A stretch of DNA of 64,000 nt from positions 62,001 through 126,000 of the forward strand of contig BLJB01000115.1 in NCBI GenBank assembly GCA_013423325.1. The letters run 5' to 3'. The position numbers were made by a program, and so were the translations under genes. Origin of the DNA: Usnea hakonensis (Eukaryota; Ascomycota; Lecanoromycetes; Lecanorales; Parmeliaceae). This document shows positions 42,394 through 54,495 of the stretch, in pieces (the first letter of the stretch is position 1; each line of letters begins with the position of its first letter). The notes under the pieces were generated by a model, which was not told where the DNA came from, ran no database searches, and saw only the letters and a program-made list of their open reading frames with translations.

Positions 42394-45300
42394 TCAGTCA
42401 ATCATGACCGGATCGTCGTTTGAACCGGCCGCGAGGTTGCGAGCAACCTCTGCTCGTCTCTCCTCACTCAGTGGTGCCATTTTATAAGATGCTGGCCTCT
42501 GAGGTTTTGGATTGGAATTTTCTGACATAGTGACAGTTGTTTGGCCTGCACGGGTAGATTGACGCGTCGAATATCTACCTGTTTTAGGGTCAGGAGGCAT
42601 GAGTCTCGTCGGCAACTCATTCAAGGGATGACCATTTCCAGCTGGTGTTCCAGAAAGATTGGGTCCTTTTTTAGCCGTCGATCTTGCTTTGAACTCCGCG
42701 ATCAATTTCTTCTTAGTTCCCTTGCCAATCTTAGAAGGAATTTCTCCTATACCAGGATACTGTTTCTTGAGTGATACGGCGCGATTCCTCTGCTTTTCAC
42801 TGTTCGTAGCCTTGGAATTGTTCTCAGGTTGCGCAGTAGATGCCACACCCGCATTTTTGGGGCCCTCATTGTTGCCGGAGTGAGTCGGCTGAACCATAGT
42901 GTTTGCATTCTGAGTGTGATTCAAAATGAGCTTCTTTCTCTGGGATGGAGTTATGCTATCAGGTATGTTCTGCATATCTGGGTAAAGGTTTCGTAATGCA
43001 ATGGCTCTGTTCTTACGGGCTGTCGTCTCCTTGACGGCCGCGTTCCCAGCAGCTGCCGCTTTAGCAGCTTTCTTCGCCTCCTTTTTTCTCTTCCTGGCTT
43101 TTGAACCTGGTTTCTGATTTGAAATAGTAATAGCGTCTCCAGGGACATCGGACTGAGGAGCCTCAGGGCGGACACTACTGATCGACATCACGTCTCCAGT
43201 AGTGTGCTGATTGGCAGCAGCCGAGCTCTCAAGCTCACTCGATAATCGGATTTTATTACTCCATTGCATGTCTGCTCCGATATAGTCATCGGGAATGTCT
43301 CTAGTTTTGAGACATCTCAGACAATGTCATGATAGAAGAAGAAGAGTGCTTACACAACGTCTTGTTCTGGAGTTCCCCATCGTTGCCTGTACAATCTTCG
43401 CAGGTGGTCTCGCTGCCACACAAACGACTCGTAATTACCACCGAGCAACCAGTCGAGAAGACTTGGGCGGCTGGGAGATTTCATTGCCACTAGTATTTCG
43501 GTGCGCGCCCTAGCGAGACGCTGGAATATCTGTGTCACATTTTTAGAGCCGCCTGAAATGTCGTTGTCAGGTTTGTTTGGGTCAATTATGGCGAGACGAT
43601 CAGCTTTGTTAGGGTTATAGACAGGACCTCGGAGATTTGGGCGCTGGGAGGTAATCTACAGCGAGGTCATTAGAAGGTATTAGACAGTACATTGATATCA
43701 CACACCTTATCAAAGTACCCAGGTGGATCCATCTTGATGCCTGTGCGCGAAATATCGAGTTGATTACCATAGAAATCGAGAAATTCGATCAATATTTCTC
43801 CCAGGTTCTGTTCGGGAACCAGCTCTCCGCTCTGGACACGAGGCATGTTTTGCAGGAGGCTTGTCACCAGACACGTCACAGAAAATCCTCCAAGGCCGCC
43901 GTGCTGCACTTCGTTCATACCTCGCATCATCAGAAATTGTTTGATGATCGTCACGAGCAGTGGCATCGCTGGGAACTGCTTCTTCCAGAGGGCAAACGTG
44001 TCATTGGCTACAACGCCAGTGTTGTTTTCAAACGAAACATCGACCTTGAGCATAGTGATTCGATCGATGAATTTCACCAATGGCACCTTGGCGCCAACGA
44101 TGACCTCGACAGAGCCTTGCTGAGCTATACCAGAAGACTTGATGAAGTCACCGAAGCGAAACAGTTGCTTTTTGACCTGGCATACTACTCTCTGTCCTGA
44201 GGACCGAAAACTATTGGATATCACCACAACATCCATATCAGCGTTAGGGAGGTATAAGCCAGCAGCGAAAGATCCAAAGGAGTGGACGTTGCAATTGGGA
44301 ATCTGGCTGCTGACGACATCTTGCAAGCGGGTCAACAATTCCTGGCGAACAGTCTGCTCGTATTTTCGAGGACGAACGAATTCATAGAAGTCGCAGATTT
44401 CCTTGTGGAGCCTACATAAATCTGTTAGACTTTTCTAGAGAGAAGACTTGGATGCTACTGACCTGAACCCAGCATTTTTTGTTATCGTGTCCGATCGACG
44501 GAGCCAAGGAAGTGGATCTGTCTTTTGACCTGCAACCCACTCATGAAGAACGGAGCCATTTGCTTGTCCGAAACCATCTTTCTTACGAGATCTAATCTTT
44601 TCACCCTTGATCTCGTCATTGTAGGTCCTTTTGCGATTCCCTAGCACCCCATCGTCATAGTGACTTCCCCTCGAGTTCTCTTGCGAAAGGGCCCCACGAG
44701 AAAGTTGCGTATCAACTACTATTTCCTCTGCGACGATGGGACCCGTTGAGAAAAGAGTAGGTGGCGGACCCAGACTGTTAGCGGTTTCGACCTTGTTAAA
44801 GGTTCCTGGAGCAGCTCCCGAAGCCTGACCATGGAGGTTTTCCAGATGACTGAATCGCTGACCATGGACTGATGGCGCTCGAGGTACGCCAACTCGGCGA
44901 TCGTCTTGGTCATTAGAGCTTGGGCTCCAAGAAGCCCTATCTTGAACCGAGGCTTTGTCATCTTCGAAACCGAAAGAGATGAAGTCATCATTGGCAGCCA
45001 CTTGATTTTGTTGTGATGCCTTTACGGCGGTGCGTAGGTCAGACTTTCGTATTAGCTTCACAACGTCTTTTCTCTTGCGCGCCTCTTCATCCACTGGAGG
45101 CAGAACTGTGTATGGATCTGGGTTTGACCACTTGGGCTCGCTGTTCGCATCAGTCGCGCGACGCTTGTCAGACTCAATCGTTCTGCGCTTTCTTGGTGGT
45201 TCGAGCGATCCGCGGCTATTCTGCTCAGCAACGTCTACGTCCGATCCAGACTCCTCCATGGGCTCTTCTTCGCTGTCAGAGACATCCTCTGCAGGTAAAT

Positions 45301-45775
45301 ATCTCCTGATGCGAGCTTGCTCCTCTGTCATGCCAAGTAATTCTTCAAGTCCTGTCTCATTACGTTGTTGAAGCAATGGGCGATCAGATGGAGCGACATG
45401 ATTGCCATAATTGCCACGTCCACGATGGAAATTTTGACCTCGCCGAGGACGATTTAGATTCCTATTGTCTCTGTGTTGGTCTCTCGGTCTCAGTCGGCTC
45501 TTTTCCTGCCTCGCATTTCGTCCTGACCGAGTATTTCCGCCGTAGTCTTGCTCTAGAGGGTATTGAGGTGCACCATCATTGTTCTCAAATGTGAATCCAG
45601 CCGGTGGATACATACCATGCTGCGGTCTCTGAACCCTCCAGTCGATGTCGCGGTATGAGTCGTATGGCGGAGGTGGGCCAGGCGGAAGAGGTGGCATATT
45701 GCGAGATGGAGGTGGTGGAGGTATACTGTGGTACGTGGGTGGTTGATGGCCGTAACTCGGGCGATATGACGACAT
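42394..45775 (-). CDS. trf4: TRF4/Cid14-type noncanonical poly(A) polymerase with extended tail
   Basis: Four exons: 45775-44463, 44411-43706, 43655-43354 and 43300-42394, giving 1075 aa; all phases agree. The N-terminal 420 residues are disordered (Pro-rich, then RG/RD-rich with SDSEEE). The nucleotidyltransferase core starts near 438 (RLHKEICDFYEFVRPRKYE). The catalytic motif GSFAAGLYLPNADMD lies at about 484-498 and supplies two Asp; the third is in LKVDVSFEN. The PAP-associated region GFSVTCLVTSLLQN and FLDFYGNQLD follows. TRF4 enzymes add short A tails in the nuclear TRAMP complex and mark RNA for the exosome. Exon 4 adds a Lys/Ala/Asn-rich tail with a duplicated 30-residue motif. The alternative is a separate gene starting at ATG 43269. 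Confidence 0.88.
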
Positions 45776-46871
45776 GGTCCAAGTAATCGTCTATTGAAGA
45801 GTGTCAAGTAGGTGAAAGATGTGAACCGACTGACTTGCTGTTCTTTGTATTGGGAATCTCAGAATCAAATTGAGACCTTGAAGGAATTGGCCCCGAGTTC
45901 AGTCAAACTGACCCTAGACAGTAAGTAACGACCGCAAGCATCGAGACCACTCAGAGCGAGTGAGTAGAATTGAGAGATTACGTCTTCGCTATACGGCCAA
46001 ACTCCGATGGTCACGAAGAGCGTTATGAGAGGTTGCGAGGTTGAGAAGATTGCTGTTGCCAGAGCGTCACTGTGTCTGCGCTATGAGATAATGAGGCTAA
46101 CCGTTTCCGGCTAACCTCTCAGCCCTATTGTTTTCTAGCTCTCGGCAAGAGAAGGGGGTGCGAATAAATGTGAGAACACTAAGACCATAGACATTTGCTC
46201 ATGTTGAAGACTGAGAGAGAATCTAGTCGTGCTGCAGTGGCCAATTAGATTAATCTAAGAATGAGCTGTTGGATTCACTATGTGACAGGGTCCCTTCAAT
46301 GGCTTGTTACCGGTTTATTGATCTGATTGTAGTTCTCTGCTATGGTGTTATCGACTGTGTTATGAGATCGTAAATAGTGTGCTCAGTCGATGATTCTGCG
46401 CAGACCGCAGCAATCAAAGAATAGCAGCAGTACGAAATCCCTAATTCGATATCCTACCCTCCAACAAATCGCCCACCCAAGAGCTATTGTTGGCAAAAAA
46501 AAACCTGTAGTTTGCACCGGACGCGGGGAAGCCATCTCAAGGGGCGAAGCGGCAACGGTCCCCTTCCTCCCTACCGTTTCCTACCTTTCCAGGAAGTCAC
46601 CAGTGTATCATATGCCTTGTCCAAGAATTGCGGGATAGGGTTGCTTGTCACCGCCAAACCATCTCGTGCCGTTGCAGGGTAGATTTCGTATACTGCACCC
46701 GCTTTATTTTGTACGCTCTCCACCGCCCGACAGTTGCCATAAAGATCCTGGCTCGAGACAGCACCACTGTGATCTCCTATGGAAAGCTTCGAATACTGAA
46801 AAAAGAACCCAAAGAGTGGTAGCTGATAAAAGAACGACTTTTCATCCGGCCGACACGGCTCTCTGTGATGC
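45776..46871. other. Intergenic
   Basis: Promoter of the TRF4-type gene and 3' flank of the Zn2Cys6 gene. A minus-strand frame at 46571-46936 overlaps the regulator's end in another frame and has protein-like composition (ESVQNKAGAVYEIYPA). It could be a displaced C-terminal part of the regulator. Confidence 0.4.
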
Positions 46872-47800
46872 TCATCTAGGGTAAGGGAGGCTGCTCTGTG
46901 GTGGAAAGGACAAGCCGGTGTCGTGGCCGAGCCCACCTCTAGTCGCGATCTCCGAGGTAGCAGGAAACTCTCGCACGGTCGGAAAGCAGTTATACTCTGG
47001 TGACGGATATAGGGACGGCGAAGAGGCCGACGATGTTAAATTCACGTCGCTCGCAGCAATCGATACAAGATCAACGCTTCCTATCTCGCCGAAGACACTG
47101 CCTGGGGAGACGTACGCTGGATTATTATGGTGATACCGCGAAATGTTATCATTTGGGAAGGATCCGGTCTGTTCGAAAGACGAGACCGGGGAAAAACGCT
47201 GCTACAACAAAGTTTTATCAACATTGTACTCATCGCATCAGGCAGGGCAACTCGCCACAGCCAATGGACAAAGGGTTGCCAGAGTATGCTCACCTTCAAA
47301 GGGGACGTCTGAGCCAATTCTCCAAAGTCGTACCAACGGTTAGTGCTGTCCGCGAAAAGGCCACGACCCTCCGAGCCCGGCAGCGAGTAGGGAACATTGG
47401 AAGCACGTTCAAGTAGTGTGTCGATGGAAGCATTGCTTATCGTTGCCGCTGATTGACCCGTACCACTGTCAAAAGCTAGCGGCTGCGGATTGACCCTTGA
47501 AATTTGGTCTGGAGATGGCGTCGACACGGGTACACGACCCTCGTATTCATTCCTATGAGTCTTACGCTCCTTCTCGGACTGTTGACGGCTAATACGGTCT
47601 GCTGTTCTCTTGTTTTTCGTCCCCTTTGGCCGCCCAATCCGTTTGGAGACGCTGTAGATGCACTCATGATCTGAACCCCGACAGCCTTGACAAGGCGTAC
47701 CGCCAGAACATTTCATTTTAGCCTGGTGACATATATCACATGCTGTCCGCAGCTTTCTCGATAAGTTCTTGTTGACCTCTTGATCCTGTGATCTCGACAT
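46872..47800 (-). CDS. AflR-type Zn2Cys6 transcription factor, short form
   Basis: Two exons: 47800-47294 and 47201-46872, joined across a 92-bp intron, giving 278 aa. The binuclear zinc cluster has Cys at 21, 24, 31, 37, 40 and 47 (C-x2-C-x6-C-x5-C-x2-C-x6-C). A basic RIGRPKGTKNKR linker follows, typical of the AflR group that controls polyketide clusters. NRWYDFGELAQ and PSPEYNCFPTVREFPA also look family-like. Known AflR proteins are over 400 aa, so the C-terminal activation region is missing or lies in another frame downstream. It is in the same orientation as the DHA2 exporter 1.3 kb upstream. Confidence 0.75.
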
Positions 47801-49148
47801 ACTGGCTTGTATGAGGGAGAAAGCCAGCGGTATCCTAGCAAACAGGAAATGATGATCTGACAAATCAAGGATGTGCTCAACCTAGAGGATTCTTATCAAC
47901 GGCCCGGAATAGACCACCAACCCGCTCAAAGTAACCTGAGACACTCTGCGGCACGGCTTTTGCTTTACTCAACGTTTGATGGCATACTTGATGTGGGTGA
48001 ACGATGGTTAGACAGACTGGGGGAAAACGTCTGAACGGCTGGCGGTACCTGCCGCTGGATAAGTGTGCGTCGGACGGACGGTTGAGAACCCAGGGTTACG
48101 GTCTTGGCACGCACTATTCTATCCTATCACTGATCCTGCCGTCAGCATTAACAGGATTTCTCAACATATCATCAACACCGGGACACGTATGCTATTATTA
48201 AGACATGGCATAGCGTTACCGGCGTAAAGTGACAAGCAGATGCAACATGCTCTTCGTTCAACCTCTTATCGAAAACTTTGTGGGCACTAAAATGGCATTC
48301 ACAATTCGCAAAGGGCTGCCAAGGTCACCGTAAACAGATGCACCATTGTGCCAAGCTTATAGCCTATGTCCGAAGGTGGACTTGGGGGAAGGCCCGTTCC
48401 TGCACGTTGCGCCCGCATGACGCTAGTGCACGCTCTAACGCTGATAGTTGATGTTAAACGAGAGGATACTAATTCGTCCTCTTGTTGGGCCTATCATCAC
48501 CTCAACAAGCCTAGCAGTCCCGCTGCCAATATGCAGGCAAGGGATCACAAAACTTGGTTATGTCAAGTGCAAGCGGCCAACAAATCGGTGATGAGCCATC
48601 GACTTTTCATCAGAGGCGGTCGTGGCGGCCGTGGCGGTCCTGAGCGTTCGACCGGAAATGGTGCGGTGATGATTACTTGCATGAGGCTATGTAGCCCTGC
48701 CTTGGTACGAGCACGGTTGTGAAGAGGTACCCCAAAGGGCCCGTTCACTGAGCCTCCGGCAGAGTGCATTGAGAGGCTATGATGTCATTTTCGCTTGATA
48801 TGGCGGATACAAAGATATTGGATTGCTATAATTAGTCGTCACTAAAGGAATGTGGAAGCGGAATATCTGCGGCCCTTGGAGCTTTAGGTTAGACAACATC
48901 CTTCTCCCCAAAACCATAAAAGGGTCACGAAGCTCAAAAGTGTGTTTGGGAGACCTGAAGAAAGACAAATGTCTTTCCAATGGAAGCCCCAATGGAATTT
49001 GGTGGAAAATTCGGGAGAATGTGGCAAAAGATGATCCAGAAGCATGTTCTTGATCGAAAAGAAGTGCCATTCTGTTAAATTCGAATATCTTGGCTAATGC
49101 ACTAAGATACCTCGCATCACCTCCCAAGCTCTATGAAGTGCTCCCACA
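47801..49148. other. Intergenic between regulator and exporter
   Basis: Contains the regulator's promoter. No supported frame; the 48366-48722 frame is low complexity. Confidence 0.5.
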
Positions 49149-51152
49149 CTACATCCACCCACCTATTGAAGCCCTCTTCTCCCTTCTCTTTGTCTCAGCC
49201 GCCCCCCCCTGTCTCACAGCCTCACCTCCCTGTAACGCAGCCTGCCACCCCCGTATCAGATCCTCATCTGTAACCTCCTCTGTAACCTCCTCTGAAACCT
49301 CCTCTGTAACATCCACGACACAAATCTGGCCCCCTTGCCCCTTGTCCCGCCACAACAACCCCACACAAAGCACCTGTAGCCCCGCGAATGCCGCCAAAAT
49401 CTTCAATTGCAAATTATACCCCTCGACGAACTTTTCTAGCACCAACCTTTGCACAGTTGGTGGGAACCCCTTGATAGCCTCCGTACTCTGCAGCACAGCT
49501 GCCAAATCTTCCGAACCGATCGAGTGCGAGAGATGTGAAGTGAGATAGCTATTCATGACGGCCGACGCGAGCGCTAGCCCAAGAGCGCCGCCAACGACGC
49601 GGAATTGGAGGAGCGCTCCGCTTGAGATTGCCAAGTCGCGATGCTCAACGACGTGCGGTGGGATGACGAGCAGCATGCCCCACACTATGCCTATGCCGAA
49701 ACCGGAGAGGATTTCCCAGCCGTAGAGAACACCTGGAGCGGGCTTCATGATGTCGTTTGACGAGAGGGTTGAGAAGAGCGAGAGGCCGATGAGCTCGATG
49801 ACTGAGCCTGCCAGGATGAGGTAGATGGGTGCTATGCGTGTGCGCATTGCGAAGACGTTGATCAGGATACATCCCAGGGCGATCATGAAGTTGAAAGGGA
49901 CGAGGCGGATGCCGGCGCCGAGGGCCGGGATGCCGTTGACGGTTTGGAGACGTTGCGGTATGTCGATTATGATGATGTTATAGGGGATACCGGATAGGAG
50001 GGAGAGGATCAAGGTACCGATCCACGCCCGATTGGAGAGGAAGCGCCACGGGAAGATCGGCTCTGGGCGCCAATTGTCACCGGTCACCACGCGCTCGTTC
50101 ACCAGGAAAAGTAAGCCGAGGACCCCAGATAGCACGAATAGCGTGATGGCTGTCGGGGAATGCCATGAAAATTCGGTGGGTGCTTCGAGCAGGACTGTGA
50201 CCAGGAGTAGGGTAGCTCCCAAAAGGAGAAATGCACCGGATAGATCTAGTCTAGATAGTGATGCTCTGGAGACCTTCTGCTTGAATGTTGGGGCACTGTA
50301 GAATGGCTGGCCCTGATACGGAAAGTCCGCAGGGATCGAGAGATAGAGGAATAGCACAAGGACCAAGCCCACAGGCACACTTCCCAAAAAATTAGTCCAA
50401 AGGCTCAAATCAACAGTGGTGGAATATTCTCACTTCAGTAAAAATACCCATCTCCAAGTTCCCTGCTCAGCGACACCACCGCCAATGATTGGGCCAGCGA
50501 GACTGCCCAGTGCGCTTGCTGTGGCCAGCTGAGCGGCAATGGAAGGATATTGGCTTTTGGGTACCATCTCGTAAGCAATTGTAAGAGCCATTGAGACACA
50601 ACCTGCAGCTCCAACGCCTTGGAAGACACGGTTCACAATCAGTCCTGCCATCGTCTGTGACGCGCCACAACCTGCGGAGAAGACAACAAAGATAAGAGTG
50701 GTGGCCAGCGTTGCTTGTTTGCGGCCGAAGATGTCACTGATTTTTGCCCAAATGATGACCATACCTGTCCAGCACCATTAGACCAAGCCGCCAAACACGT
50801 ATCAGTAATGCATGGTCTCACTAGTATACGTGACTAGATAGCCCGTAACAACCCATCCTCCTCGCTTGAAGCTATGCAAGTCGTCGGTGATCGAAATCAA
50901 CGACGTCCCAACAACTGATACTTCGATGTTGACAAGGAAGAACAAAAGAGCTACGCTAATGGTCCATTAGCGATGCCCCCAATTATGGCTCATAGGAGCG
51001 TACCTGAGAGATACGAAGTATAGACGCCATCCTTTGAGGTGTAGCATGCTTCCTGCACTTGAAGCCTTTTCCACCATCGATCCATCTGATGCCTGGACAG
51101 ATGCGGGCACAGCAATCCTTTTGGTCCACTCCACGGAATCTGAACCCCCCAT
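49149..51152 (-). CDS. MFS multidrug/secondary-metabolite exporter (DHA2, 14 TM)
   Basis: Four exons: 51152-51004, 50955-50822, 50764-50434 and 50379-49149, giving 614 aa. Introns of 48, 57 and 54 bp keep the frame. Visible marks are LVNIEVSVVGTSLISITDDL in helix 1, GWVVTGYLVTYT in helix 2, the motif-A loop KISDIFGRKQ, RVFQGVGAAG in helix 4, the antiporter motif LGSLAGPIIGG in helix 5, and TWRWVFLLNVPVGL in helix 6. The later helices match 14-TM exporters such as those in mycotoxin clusters. The cytosolic tail has an EEV(T/S) repeat. It is probably a proton antiporter for a small metabolite or drug. Confidence 0.88.
49267..49314. repeat. 12-bp minisatellite, four copies, inside exporter tail
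   Basis: TCTGTAACCTCC recurs four times in tandem with one or no changes per copy, encoding repeated Glu-Glu-Val-Thr/Ser on the minus strand. Confidence 0.85.
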
Positions 51153-52313
51153 CTGTGTCACCGTAATGCCTCAGCTGCTGAGCCACAAGGGCGTGGATGG
51201 GTGCTGCAAAGAGGCAGCTGCAAGATTTCCGAAATGTGAACAAGCAATGGTGACTATGGATGGCCTAAACAGAATTCTTGGTCTGGTCAAGACCGCAACT
51301 CAGCGGGCCAAAGGCTTGACTGGCACGAGTCTTGAGTAAGAAGAAAGAGGAGTAGAATGATTTAAGGTCATGAAAGCATATTAATGACTATATGGCGGTG
51401 AGGCGGTGGCTGGCACAGCATCACTTTTCTCATCTGCAGATTATATTGAAGGATGCCCCAACAAGCAAGATGAAGCAACCCTGGATACATTATCATATTA
51501 GAAGATGTTTAGCATGAAGCAAATTAACAACAATCATGTTGGACAGAGTTGGTTAGCCTTCGGATAGCACTGCCCCTCATGCCCTCGCTGGATACCAGCT
51601 CCATGGTAATAATACTGCCGGAACTCATCATTCTCATACACAATGACACTGGGTTTCAGGATTTCAGGATCGAGGCAATGCTGAGTTTGAGGTAGAAGAG
51701 ATAAGAAATGTGGTGTAGCATTGTATCTGGACATAACCGAAGTTGAACTTGAGGTGGCGGCGCCGTGGTGGAAAGCATGAAACGCTAGCGCTGATATCAG
51801 TATCGCTAGCGCTACTATAAAAAGCCTTTTGAGATGGTGGAAGAATTGAGATCTGGGGACAATATCCTACCAAGGTACACCGCTCCAGCAGTGTATAGAT
51901 AGATGTTCAGATGATCATTTTTCTTGTCGCATTATTGGGTCTAGATGCTCTACGATAATCCGAAACGAGACGGCTTCTCTCTCACCAGCAGCTGAGCGGG
52001 GATTTATTTTTATCGGCACAGCCCTATCCTCCCGCCCCCAAATGCAACCTTGCTGCAACATGTCGCCTTCAGACCAACGTGATTACACGTTTCAGAATAA
52101 GTAATACACTGCATTACAATAATAATAAAGAAATCTCGCATAGTCCATCCCTGATCATGATCATTAATTGATCAATTTCAACATCATCCCCGACCTAATT
52201 CTGAGGGTTCCTAAGTCCTAACGAATTTTAAAGGAATAGCCACCATAACATGTCGGATCCGCGGTTTGGTACATGTTGAAGCTCACACAAGCCTCAATGC
52301 AATCCTCGAAAGA
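51153..52313. other. Intergenic, with a doubtful small frame
   Basis: Promoter of the exporter. A 66-codon minus-strand frame (51734-51534) has protein-like composition (VIVYENDEFRQYYYHGAG) but no known family or clear promoter. GCTAGCGCT occurs twice around GATATC at 51783-51813, next to ACTATAAAAAG. Confidence 0.4.
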
Positions 52314-52904
52314 CTAGACAAATACCCCAAGGAAGTCAGCACCACCTAGATCGGGTTCGCAATAGACGTCAAACTCGGTATGTGTGCCAAGCATGGACAC
52401 GTAGGTCTTGCCTAATTTGTCGCCGCCGCTCATTGGCGGTACACACCCCGTGCTCTTGGTTGCGGGAGATGTGGAGTTGACTATTGAGGGACATGAAGAA
52501 TTGCTAGAGTCTTGAGGCACGGACGAAGGGGTGGGTCGGCCAGGTGGTAGCACAGCTGACTTGGTCAGCTGAGTATCCTGTTTAGCAGATGTCTAAAGTC
52601 ACATACCAGTGCCGTCTTCGCAGCCAGCGAGCCTCCAACTCTTCGCTGCAACAATAGCAACCACCGCAACTACGGCAAGTGCAGTGCTTAAGGCAGAATC
52701 GGTAGTTCGAAGGCCGAAAAATCGCTTATTTAATGGACATGGCTCCGATGCTAATGGTATCTGTGATGTCTGTCGGCCACTTGGGCCACTTGTCTGATGA
52801 TAGGCATACCTTTCACTCTCGTTTAGGTTCTGATATGGGATTGGCAAGTCGTCCCGTCTGTCAAGTTCGGGGCCATTCATGTTGGTAGGGTGCGCCTTTC
52901 GCAT
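52314..52904 (-). pseudogene. Apple/PAN-like single-pass protein gene, cut by a premature stop
   Basis: Exons 52904-52607 and 52555-52314 (51-bp intron) read 179 aa. They form a cytosolic N-terminus, one membrane helix (ALSTALAVVAVVAIVAA), a Ser/Thr/Pro-rich stalk, then the start of a Cys-containing domain (FDVYCEPDLGGADFLGVFV) and TAG at 52316-52314. Directly after the stop the same frame continues SFEDCIEACVSFNMYQ and DPTCYGG, the next half of an Apple-like domain, then stops again at 52220-52218. The TAG is one C-to-T change from CAG. I infer an inactivated surface protein; a truncated protein may still be made. Confidence 0.6.
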
Positions 52905-53663
52905 TGTTGTCGAGACTCGAGAGGTTGTTGGAGAGGAGGGGATGGAGAAAAAGGGATACCATTGTGGTGAAGGAAACAGCCCAGCCCACGCTTTGTGTCT
53001 ACGTCGATACACTGGCAACCACAAAGGCCCGTAGCCTTAGGACGATCTTAAGACTTCACCTCTAGAATAATGTTTGTATGGCGGTTGAGAGGGTCCGCAG
53101 TAGGACCAACACTTAGTTTACTGCTCACACCCCCTCTGGCATCTGCAATTGCTCCGCCTACCATAAAGCCATTAGCCTGTCTTTCCAATGCCAAAGGCTC
53201 ATAGCTATGGCGGCATTGCAATGCCATAAACGAAAAGCCGCTCCATGGAAGAGGCGATCTCTAAAGGGCTGAACGACTCCACTACCTACTTAATGTTAAG
53301 AGACTCCATAGACGAGAAGTGACCGAGAGACTCTTCGCTTTCCTATGCTACTGTATGTGTGGATCGATTTTCTGGGTGAAAATTATCCTGCCAAAAACCC
53401 GGGCTCACCGTTCACAAGTCTATTTCATGACATGCCACGTTTCTCCAACGCACGCGGACATCAACAGATTTCACTGTTCACTCCTTTGTGAAAAGACGAA
53501 TCTCGATACGTTGTAGATAGAAGAGGTGAGGAAGCGAAACATCGTTGAGTACGCGCTGCCATTTCCCAGCCGAACTGAAAGGCAATAATAATCTTTTCAG
53601 ATAGCAAACCAGAGCTGAACGCTCGCATGGATCGAAAATGAAGTCAGAGGGACAAATCTGTGA
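52905..53663. other. Intergenic, nothing recognised
   Basis: No supported frames between two decaying genes. Confidence 0.5.
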
Positions 53664-54495
53664 TCACAAATCTTTTTCCATCTTAGCAACCTGCCCCTGC
53701 AAACCAAAAGCCGCCCTCCTCTCGCCCTTCGACAATCCCGACCTGTCTTCATTCCCATCCTCTTCCACAAGCTCCCCATACATGATTTTTTGCTCCAGGT
53801 AAGCTGCTGATTCCCTTGCAGCCGTTGAATAACCCTCATCAGCGAGGGTTTGTCCAAGCACTGGGTTTTGGGTGGCGCGACTATTTCGCTAAAAGTGCTG
53901 TCCATCGCAACTCCGTTGTCTCGTAGAGCATATACACCCGCAGCAAAACAGCAAAGCGTGGCCAAGAATCCAAGTCCGTAGGTAAGCAGAAGTTATTGCG
54001 ATATGTATTGATAAACAATCTCCATCAGAGTTGGGTTGCACATTGTGTTACATTTTGGTCGGTTCGTGGCCATCATATTAAGTGTGATGATCGTAAGCAG
54101 TTCTGGTATTGCGGCTGTGAAGTTACTTGTGACTGACGAGATCAAGTTTTCTGTGCAATACCAGGTGTCGTTGTCATATTCGCAAGATTGGTGAATGAGA
54201 CACCGGCACCCCTGACGAGCGGTCCTATTATGTAGTGGTTCACAACATCTGCGTCAATGCTGCCTACAATGCTCTCAAAAAGTGCTGTTGTAGGGTTCAG
54301 ATACTGCGCGTTCTGAATATCGTGAAAAAACTCAGAATGGCCCATGGTACTTAATGGCGCTGACGAGACCATCTTTGCATTTACTGTTGGAGCCCAATTC
54401 TCGAAAGACACGTCCACAGAGTACGTTGTGTTTTGTAAGGCGCAGGCCAATGTCTTCCAGGCTTGGTCAGCTTGCGTTGGTTCACAGCTCATCAT
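53664..54495 (-). pseudogene. Degraded fungal multi-pass membrane protein gene
   Basis: On the minus strand, three frames together match a common mould membrane-protein family of unknown function. Frame one contains LQNTTYSVDVSFENW. Frame two has SNFTAAIPELLT, then a TAA at 53995-53993, then LLLTYGLGFLATLCCFAAGV, YALRDNGVAMDSTFSEIVA. A third frame ends with NPVLGQTLADEGYSTAA to a stop at 53664. Single-base frameshifts are needed near 54145-54160 and 53872-53881. The TAA is one C-to-T change from CAA. No GT-AG intron explains the breaks. This is best read as the 3' remnant of a decayed gene; its N-terminal part is not recognisable upstream. Confidence 0.7.

Noticed and set aside
51534..51734. 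66-codon minus-strand ORF
   Set aside because: Protein-like composition but no family, leader or splice support, so not called as a gene.
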